Source: DATAEK01 sp036258055
GTDB lineage: Bacteria > Acidobacteriota > Vicinamibacteria > Vicinamibacterales > 2-12-FULL-66-21
Assembly (NCBI GenBank): GCA_036258055.1
Contig: DATAEK010000041.1
Span: 1-17,781, forward strand
Length of the DNA stretch: 17,781 nt
Reading direction: 5' to 3'
Below are positions 6,936-12,057 of this stretch, one piece after another. The notes below the pieces were generated by a model, which made no database searches, was not told the DNA's origin, and saw only the letters and a program-made list of their open reading frames with translations. Position numbers and translations under genes: made by a program. Position 1 is the stretch's first letter; each line of letters opens with the position of its first letter.

Positions 6936-8573
6936 TCATGACACCACGCCGGCGCGATCATCTGGCAGACCGCCGGATGCGTGCTGGGCAGCTGACGCGT
7001 TCTGCACGTACATCGTCTGCGAAGGAAAGGCGATTTCCGCACCGGCCCGGCTGACGATCTCCGTCACGCTGAAGAGCAGCTCCTCCTGGATTTCGAGGAA
7101 GTGATTCCAGTCGCGCGCGTAGAGGTACGCGAACACATCCACGTCGAGCGAGAACGATCCGAGTCGGAAAAAGCGCACGCGCACGGACCCTCGGTCAACG
7201 GACGCGTGCCCGGCGAGCAGACCCCGGATGCCATCGACGATGGTTCGCAGTTGATCGGAGGTCGTTTCATAACGCAGGCCGATAACGTGATTGAACCGAA
7301 ACTTGTCGCGGGCGGAGAGCGTCTCGACGGTGGCGTTCGCGATCTGTCCGTTCGGGATGCTCACGACGGTGCGATCGAGGGTGCGAATCCGCGTCGAGCG
7401 CAAGCCGATGTAATCGACGGTGCCAGTGACGTCGCCCATCTTGAGGAAGTCTCCGACCCGTACCGCCTGGTCGAAAATCAGTGATGCCCCGGCGATCACG
7501 TTCTCCAGCGTCTTCTGCGCGGCGAGGGCAACCGCGATACCGCCGACGCCGAGCCCCGCCAGCGCGGGTGTCGGATCCACGGCGAAGTGGCGCATCGTCG
7601 CGAGCAAGCCCGCAAAGACAATCAGCAGGTCGACAGCCCTGCGGGCCAGGCGCAGCAGGTCAGCGGTCGCGCCGATATGGGAATGAGCGAGGCGCCGCCG
7701 GATGTACTGCTCGGCCTCTCCGTTCAGCAGCATCAAGAGCCAGACGGCAGCGACAATCGTTGCGAGCGCCGCAATACTGGACCAGAGCTGCCGCATGAGC
7801 AGCGAAATCGGCAGGGCGGAGAACAGCCATCGGCTCAAAAGCGCCAGCACCAGCAGCCGAGCCGGTGTGGGCAGGACGCCGCGCCGCTCTACAGCGGATC
7901 CTCTGAGCCTCCTCCACAGGAGACCGATCAGTGGAGTGAGGATCCTGTTCAACACGACGGTCGCGAGATAGAGAACCGCCAGGCCAATCAGAACAGCGAC
8001 CCATTCGACGAGGCGGGCGCCTCCCAGTCGAGTGTCAATCAGAAATCGAGGAACGAAGCGGACGTGGCGTTCGAGCGCGATCTCATCGTAGACGTCGGGA
8101 ATCGACGCGAGCGTCCTGCTCGAGAACAGCCAGACTGGTCCGGCCTCGCCACGCGGCAGTCGCTCCAGCACGATGTCCAGTGTGTCTTCCCCGGTGCTGA
8201 TGGTTCCGACCACCTCGAGATTTGGCGACAGGGGGTTCGCACGGGAGCCTTCGGGCTCGTCGCTGACTTGCGACAGGCGAGCGGGCAGACGGGCATCGAG
8301 AACCACGAACAGCTTGTGGGCGAGCTCTTCTCCGACCTCGCCGGTCAGCCGGGTGTTCAGATACTGGCGTGCGAGGTCCCCCTCGCTCTTGCGGCCTGCG
8401 CCCAGGAATCCCAGGACGGTCCCACGCGGCGTGGTCCGGCCGAGTGCGTCTTTCGGTGCTTCAGCTTTGGCCTGGGCAGGAGCCGGCGCGGTTACGCCCG
8501 GGGCAGTCTGTGCCTGAGCGCCGATCGCGGACAGGAGCGCGAAGAGACACGCGCCGAGCAGGCGATGTATCAC
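6936..8573 (-). CDS. MscS-family mechanosensitive channel with large N-terminal periplasmic domain
   Basis: A 545-residue protein from the GTG at 8573. This start gives a good signal peptide (IHRLLGACLFALLSAIGAQAQ) and has GAGGGA 5-6 nt upstream; the frame is open for 59 more codons, but those residues look non-coding. Residues about 25-180 form a soluble, presumably periplasmic domain. Membrane helices follow at about 185-205, 240-283 and 305-326. The MscS pore helix is GLGVGGIAVALAAQKTLENV (340-359), and the beta domain has VVSIPNGQIANATVETLS (403-420). Family members release solutes on osmotic downshock. The gene has its own upstream region carrying copy 2 of the CTCCGG palindrome and a sigma-54-like element, so it is probably a separate unit controlled together with the DUF3300 operon. 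Confidence 0.9.
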   Translation of the reverse strand: MIHRLLGACLFALLSAIGAQAQTAPGVTAPAPAQAKAEAPKDALGRTTPRGTVLGFLGAGRKSEGDLARQYLNTRLTGEVGEELAHKLFVVLDARLPARLSQVSDEPEGSRANPLSPNLEVVGTISTGEDTLDIVLERLPRGEAGPVWLFSSRTLASIPDVYDEIALERHVRFVPRFLIDTRLGGARLVEWVAVLIGLAVLYLATVVLNRILTPLIGLLWRRLRGSAVERRGVLPTPARLLVLALLSRWLFSALPISLLMRQLWSSIAALATIVAAVWLLMLLNGEAEQYIRRRLAHSHIGATADLLRLARRAVDLLIVFAGLLATMRHFAVDPTPALAGLGVGGIAVALAAQKTLENVIAGASLIFDQAVRVGDFLKMGDVTGTVDYIGLRSTRIRTLDRTVVSIPNGQIANATVETLSARDKFRFNHVIGLRYETTSDQLRTIVDGIRGLLAGHASVDRGSVRVRFFRLGSFSLDVDVFAYLYARDWNHFLEIQEELLFSVTEIVSRAGAEIAFPSQTMYVQNASAAQHASGGLPDDRAGVVS

Positions 8574-8659
8574 ACGTCCCTCGTCTTGATGTCGAGAATC
8601 ATCGCCGCGGCTATTGCTCGCCTTCCAACCAGCGGAGCGACGATGCCGCCGCCCAGTGC

Positions 8660-8675
8660 TGCGAAGTGTGTGCCG
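8660..8675 (-). promoter_or_regulatory. Predicted sigma-54 (-24/-12) promoter of the MscS-like gene
   Basis: Read on the minus strand the element is CGGCACACACTTCGCA. GG (8674-8673) and GC (8662-8661) are 10 nt apart, and the GGCAC core matches the other two candidates in the window. It differs from the TGGCAC-N5-TTGC consensus at the first T and at one T of the -12 element, so it is the weakest of the three. Transcription would start near 8649, about 76 nt before the GTG start and about 81 bp after the centre of the palindrome at 8723-8738. Confidence 0.42.
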
Positions 8676-8722
8676 ACTGGTGCCGAGACGATCGAGACAA
8701 TTTTCGGCTTCTGAGCCTTGCC

Positions 8723-8738
8723 CTCCGGAATCCCGGAG
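8723..8738. promoter_or_regulatory. Predicted enhancer/operator palindrome, copy 2
   Basis: CTCCGG-AATC-CCGGAG is the exact reverse complement of the 16-mer at 164-179, spacer included. The flanking bases are unrelated, so the shared block is confined to the palindrome, as expected for a protein-binding site rather than a duplicated region. It lies 150 bp before the GTG of the MscS-like gene and upstream of its sigma-54-like element. Confidence 0.55.
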
Positions 8739-8921
8739 AATATCCGACATTTCGGACCGTTACGGAGCGTCCTTCGAAGGAACTCACAAGGAACCGTCGG
8801 CCAAGATCCGGAGGATCGTGTCTTTGAGATCCTGCGCGAGCGTCACGCGGCGTGGCTCACCCGGCGACCGGCGTAATCGTGGGACCAAGAATCTTTCTCG
8901 CTCGTCTGAAATTGGTCCGAC

Positions 8922-8958
8922 CTGCGCGAAGCGCAGCGCGGACAGCGGACCGCGGACG
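8922..8958. repeat. Hairpin plus GGAC-rich short repeats after the VIT-like gene
   Basis: CTGCGC-GAA-GCGCAG (8922-8936) is a perfect 6-bp stem with a 3-nt loop. Next to it (8937-8958) the string CGGACAGCGGACCGCGGACGG repeats a CGGAC unit three times. On the minus strand this lies just past the TAG of the VIT-like gene (8968), where a terminator is expected. No T-tract follows the stem, so a terminator role is only possible; a degenerate intergenic repeat is the alternative. Confidence 0.35.
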
Positions 8959-8967
8959 GCGGCTGTG

Positions 8968-9615
8968 CTATCCGCCTAGTGCGATGGTGATCACCACCAG
9001 CGCCACGCCAAGCATCAAGACGCTCAAACCAGCGCGAAGCGGACTGTGCCCGCCGTGGCGGGCCAGCACCGATCCGGCCAAGAACATCATGACGAGCGCC
9101 ACGAGATTCGACGTGCGCAGCGCGAGGTGCACGTTGCGAAACACGAGAAAAGGGATCACCACCGGGAACGTGGAGAGAAACACGAGGAGGAACACCGCCA
9201 GCGCTCCCAGCCAGTCGTTCCTGGTGAACGAGGGTGACGGCGGTAGATCGTTCATCTGGAGCAGACTCTGACGCATCCGCTCGAGATCATCTCTCTTCAG
9301 TACTGACGCCAGTACCGGTGGGATGGCGTCGGCGATCACGCGATGCGCGTCTTGGGGATTCGCCGCGTTTCGCACCGCTCGAATCGCGAGCAGTTCATGT
9401 CCCCGCGTGGTCAGGGAGCTCATGAGAAACATGACGGCATCCACGAGACCCCACGCGATATTGCAACCGATGACGCCAACGAGCAGCGTGCGAACGTCCT
9501 CGCGGCCGGCGGTGGCGGCGCTGAGCGTGCCGGTAAACGTCAGCGCCATGATCAACCCGAAAAGGATTTCCGAAATGCGGGCGATAGGATCGAGGACGCG
9601 ATCCTTTTCGTTCAC
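8968..9615 (-). CDS. VIT-like integral membrane protein
   Basis: A 215-residue protein, third in the DUF3300 operon. Hydrophobic segments lie at about 16-34, 43-66, 137-158, 167-184 and 190-213, with a hydrophilic stretch (about 70-135) between the second and third. ISEILFGLIMALTFTGTL and GCNIAWGLVDAVMFLM resemble the first helices of VIT1/CCC1-type proteins, known for moving iron or manganese out of the cytosol. The match is by eye and the metal role is therefore tentative. Translation starts at a GTG whose last bases form the TGA stop of the DUF2950 gene (GTGA, 4-nt overlap), so the two are coupled. A conserved hypothetical membrane protein is the cautious alternative name. Confidence 0.65.
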   Translation of the reverse strand: MNEKDRVLDPIARISEILFGLIMALTFTGTLSAATAGREDVRTLLVGVIGCNIAWGLVDAVMFLMSSLTTRGHELLAIRAVRNAANPQDAHRVIADAIPPVLASVLKRDDLERMRQSLLQMNDLPPSPSFTRNDWLGALAVFLLVFLSTFPVVIPFLVFRNVHLALRTSNLVALVMMFLAGSVLARHGGHSPLRAGLSVLMLGVALVVITIALGG

Positions 9616-10562
9616 TTCACGGCTTCCCAGGACGCGTCAGGGTTATACGTCGTCATCGCGCGCGCCGCGGCGTCGGTTTCAGATCCCAGATCCTTCTGGC
9701 GAACCGTGCCGTCCTGGTTGACGACGAACGTCATGACCCCCGTGGCGTCGTACTGCGCCGGCCATGCGACGAGCGCGAATCCTCCGGACATCTTGCCGTT
9801 GACGACGTAGGCCTTTGCGCCCCCGGGTGCTTCGGCGCCCTGTGCGCTCAGGATCCGGAAGTAGTAACCGTGGAAGGGCGATGGCTGGCTATTCTGAGCA
9901 GGTCGCTTGCCTTCTGCGGCGGCATCTGCCATTAGGTCTCCAACCGGACTGCGCTTCTCTCCTCGCCCCGCAGGCCAGTAAAGGCCGTTTTGTTTTCCTG
10001 GATCGCTCCGGAACGTCTGCGCGTAGAGTCCTGCTGGCTCTCCATCGTGCTGTGCGTGAGCGTACAGCCGCTGCGCGGTGACGTACATCGAGCAGACGCG
10101 AATCGCAGCGATCTCGTTGCGCCCGATCCGGCGGTTCAGCACTTCTTCCGTTCCGGCAGCCGTGTCGAACCGCCAACCGTTCGCGTCCTTCACGAGCGGA
10201 ACCGGAAACGGCCATTGCTCGTTGCCGATGACGAGTGCCTTGCCGGCGTCCTGATCGACGAGTTGCCACTTTTCGGCGGCGGCGACCGTGAATACCTGGC
10301 GATTCCGCCGCGCTGTTTTGGCGTCGGATTCAATCAGCTCGCGGGCTTCCGGGCCGAAGATGGCGAGCAGTGGGTCGTCGGTTCCGGCTTTGGCAGCGTC
10401 GATGAGGGCCCGTGCTGCCTCCTCCGGCGTCGCAAACGATCGAGCGCGCGGCAACTGCGGCGCCGCCTTGCACGACAGCGTGGCCACGGCCGCGCAGACG
10501 CACGCGAACGCAACTACGAATCGATTCACGCTTCGACCAACGGTCATGCATCGATGGGTCAT
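9612..10562 (-). CDS. DUF2950-family secreted protein
   Basis: A 316-residue exported protein. A hydrophobic N-terminal segment (about 14-30) ends in TLSC31, a weak lipobox, so either a lipoprotein or a cleaved periplasmic protein is possible. The body carries features I associate with DUF2950: FATPEEAARALIDAAKAGD-like opening (about 43-60), FGPEARELIESD (69-80) and, near the end, PFHGYYFRILSAQG followed by GGFALVAWPAQYDATGVMTFVVN. The function of the family is not established. The ATG at 10562 has GAGG 9 nt upstream and lies only 14 bp after the DUF3300 stop. DUF3300 and DUF2950 genes are commonly neighbours, which supports a joint envelope role. Confidence 0.85.
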   Translation of the reverse strand: MTHRCMTVGRSVNRFVVAFACVCAAVATLSCKAAPQLPRARSFATPEEAARALIDAAKAGTDDPLLAIFGPEARELIESDAKTARRNRQVFTVAAAEKWQLVDQDAGKALVIGNEQWPFPVPLVKDANGWRFDTAAGTEEVLNRRIGRNEIAAIRVCSMYVTAQRLYAHAQHDGEPAGLYAQTFRSDPGKQNGLYWPAGRGEKRSPVGDLMADAAAEGKRPAQNSQPSPFHGYYFRILSAQGAEAPGGAKAYVVNGKMSGGFALVAWPAQYDATGVMTFVVNQDGTVRQKDLGSETDAAARAMTTYNPDASWEAVK

Positions 10563-10576
10563 CGTCGTGATCCTCG

Positions 10577-11791
10577 TTACCGCCGTCGAGATCCGCCGCC
10601 GCGCGAGCCGCTCCGGCTGCTCTTGCCACGCTGGCTGGCCGCGCGTTCCGATCGTCCGCTCGAATAGCCGGAGAATGCATCCGACTTCGTGCCGCTTCGT
10701 TGGGTGCCCGTCCTTTCGGTCTGGCTCCTGTCCCCGGTGTAGCCCCGCGATTCGAAGCTGGACGTCCCGGCCGCCGATTGCGAGTCAGTGCGGCGCTGCT
10801 CGCGTTGCGCCTGCGCCTCCGGATTCGCTTGTCGGTTCTGTTGACGCTCGGCGCGCTGCGCCTGGGACTCAGGCCGGCTCTCCTGGCGGTTCTCGTTCCG
10901 CTCGGTGCGCTGCTCCTGCGCGTTCTTGGCGCGATCGCCTCGCTCCTCGGCCAGGTCCTCGCGGTTGTCATACCAGTCCTCGCGCGCATCCTCGCGGTCG
11001 TCGTACCAGTCGTCCCACGCGTCGTTGTACATGTAGGCGCCGCCGCCGTGCCAGCCGTACGGACCGTAGTAGTAGTTGTTGTCGATGGCCGCGCCGAGCG
11101 CGATGCCGGCGGTGAAGCCAATCAGACCGGCTGCGACCGCCTCGTCGGTGTTGTCCTCATGGATGACGACCGTTGAAGACGTGGGCTGGGTGTAGACCGT
11201 CGTCGGGTTGTACTGCGGCACGTACACAACCTGGGGATTCGACGGCTCGATCACGATCACCTGCTGGCCGCTCGACGTGGTTTTCGTCTCGACATCCTGC
11301 TGGGGGCTGCTCTTCAGTTTCCCGACGTCTTGGGCCTTCTTCCTCAGGCGCTGAATGCTGTCGAACACCGCCGACCGATTCGTCTCGAACGCCTGTCCGA
11401 TGCGCGTGGTCGCATCCATGTTCGACGCCATCGCGTTGACGACGTCCGGAAATACGACGAGCGCCACGTAGCTCGGATCGAACCCGGCTTTCGTGGCGGC
11501 GTCCTGCAGCTCGCTGCCCTTCAGCGCCTGCTGGCTCGCCAGCCATTCATTGAGCGCCCCGACCCTGCCGGGATTGGTCGCGGAAAGCAGCATCTGCGCC
11601 AGAAGCTGATCGGGGTAGAGCGCGATCGGCGCGAGCAGTCGATCGAGGTCGGCCGCGCTCGGGGCCGGCTTTGTCGAAGGACTCGCGGCCTTTTGTGATG
11701 GCGGCGCCTGGATGGCGGCGTCATACGGTGTGGGAGCGCCGGACGCGGCGAGCAGGAGCGACACGGTCGCCGGGACGATGAGGTTTTTCAT
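10577..11791 (-). CDS. DUF3300-family secreted protein with charged low-complexity tail
   Basis: A 404-residue protein and first gene of its operon. A signal peptide (MKNLIVPATVSLLLAASGA) leads to the DUF3300 domain (about 47-200), seen in DLDRLLAPIALYPDQLLAQ, NEWLASQQALKGSELQDA and PQVVYVPQYNPTTVY. A Gly/Ala-rich segment (about 220-235) and a Tyr/Gly-rich patch (YYGPYGWHGGG, 241-251) follow. After the acidic near-repeat DDWYDDREDAREDWYDNRED (260-279), residues about 280-404 form an Arg/Gln/Glu/Ser-rich tail that ends strongly basic in RGGGSRRR. Function is unknown. The tail may be disordered or bind nucleic acid or polyanions, which is speculation. The upstream gap carries copy 3 of the CTCCGG palindrome and the best-spaced sigma-54-like element on the minus strand. 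The ribosome site is weak. Confidence 0.87.
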   Translation of the reverse strand: MKNLIVPATVSLLLAASGAPTPYDAAIQAPPSQKAASPSTKPAPSAADLDRLLAPIALYPDQLLAQMLLSATNPGRVGALNEWLASQQALKGSELQDAATKAGFDPSYVALVVFPDVVNAMASNMDATTRIGQAFETNRSAVFDSIQRLRKKAQDVGKLKSSPQQDVETKTTSSGQQVIVIEPSNPQVVYVPQYNPTTVYTQPTSSTVVIHEDNTDEAVAAGLIGFTAGIALGAAIDNNYYYGPYGWHGGGAYMYNDAWDDWYDDREDAREDWYDNREDLAEERGDRAKNAQEQRTERNENRQESRPESQAQRAERQQNRQANPEAQAQREQRRTDSQSAAGTSSFESRGYTGDRSQTERTGTQRSGTKSDAFSGYSSGRSERAASQRGKSSRSGSRGGGSRRR

Positions 11792-11855
11792 ATCGAGCTT
11801 AGGTCAAGAGTCAAGGCCTTGCTTCTACGGCGTGTCGAGAGACCAAACCAGACAA

Positions 11856-11871
11856 CGCAAGCGATGTGCCT
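11856..11871 (-). promoter_or_regulatory. Predicted sigma-54 (-24/-12) promoter of the DUF3300 operon
   Basis: Read on the minus strand the element is AGGCACATCGCTTGCG. GG (11870-11869) and GC (11858-11857) are exactly 10 nt apart. TTGC matches the -12 consensus fully, and only the first T of TGGCAC is changed. Transcription would start near 11845, giving a leader of about 54 nt before the ATG at 11791, and about 126 bp past the centre of the palindrome at 11964-11979. Confidence 0.58.
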
Positions 11872-11963
11872 CCAGTGACCGAATGGGCGACACGGGAATC
11901 GCTGCGCCCTCAACCACTTGCGGCGTACAGCCGGCCAGGACAGGGTCTGGCGGGCAGCGGCGC

Positions 11964-11979
11964 CTCCGGCCCACCGGAG
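11964..11979. promoter_or_regulatory. Predicted enhancer/operator palindrome, copy 3
   Basis: CTCCGG-CCCA-CCGGAG has the same half-sites and spacer length as the copies at 164 and 8723 but a different spacer sequence. This indicates that the half-sites, not the loop, are what is kept. A third half-site, CTCCGG, follows at 11983-11988 after 3 nt. The site is 173 bp before the start of the DUF3300 gene. Confidence 0.5.
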
Positions 11980-11995
11980 TTCCTCCGGATGACCG

Positions 11996-12044
11996 GACCG
12001 CGCTATTCACCAATTTCCACGCCTTGTTCGTGAATGGCGCGGTC
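11996..12044. terminator. Long inverted repeat past the phosphoketolase gene
   Basis: GACCGCGCTATTCAC (11996-12010) faces GTGAATGGCGCGGTC (12030-12044): 15-bp arms with a single T/G mispair and a 19-nt loop. It begins 13 bp after the TGA of the phosphoketolase gene, so it most likely ends or processes the glgX-pgm-xfp transcript. No T-tract follows and the loop is large, so it is not a textbook intrinsic terminator. Protection of the mRNA 3' end, or a second regulatory site for the DUF3300 operon, are alternatives. Confidence 0.5.
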
Positions 12045-12057
12045 ACACCCTTCGGTG

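Larger units (their letters stand above)
8574..8967. other. 394-bp intergenic region upstream of the MscS-like gene
   Basis: No convincing gene lies here: short open frames on both strands lack ribosome sites and protein-like composition. Reading toward the channel gene it holds a GC-rich hairpin (8922-8936) and GGAC repeats (8937-8958) just past the VIT-like stop. Two more perfect palindromes follow, GATCC-GGA-GGATC at 8805-8817 and TCCTTCGAAGGA at 8770-8781. Then come the CTCCGG palindrome (8723-8738) and a sigma-54-like promoter (8660-8675). The number of palindromes in one leader region fits a regulated promoter. Confidence 0.6.

Noticed and set aside
7587..8714. Long plus-strand open frame (375 codons) opposite the MscS-like gene
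   Set aside because: The minus-strand protein has the MscS signature and signal peptide; the plus-strand product is Gln/Arg-rich shadow sequence without motifs.
8614..8979. Open frame in the gap upstream of the MscS-like gene
   Set aside because: No ribosome site, Arg/Ser-rich translation, and it crosses the predicted regulatory palindromes.
10700..11176. Hydrophobic plus-strand frame opposite the DUF3300 tail
   Set aside because: The Leu/Val/Arg runs are the antisense reading of Gln/Arg/Asp-rich codons; the DUF3300 domain and signal peptide support the minus strand.
11766..11814. TTGACT ... TATGAA on the minus strand at the DUF3300 start as a promoter
   Set aside because: The would-be -10 box overlaps the start codon, so transcription would begin inside the gene.
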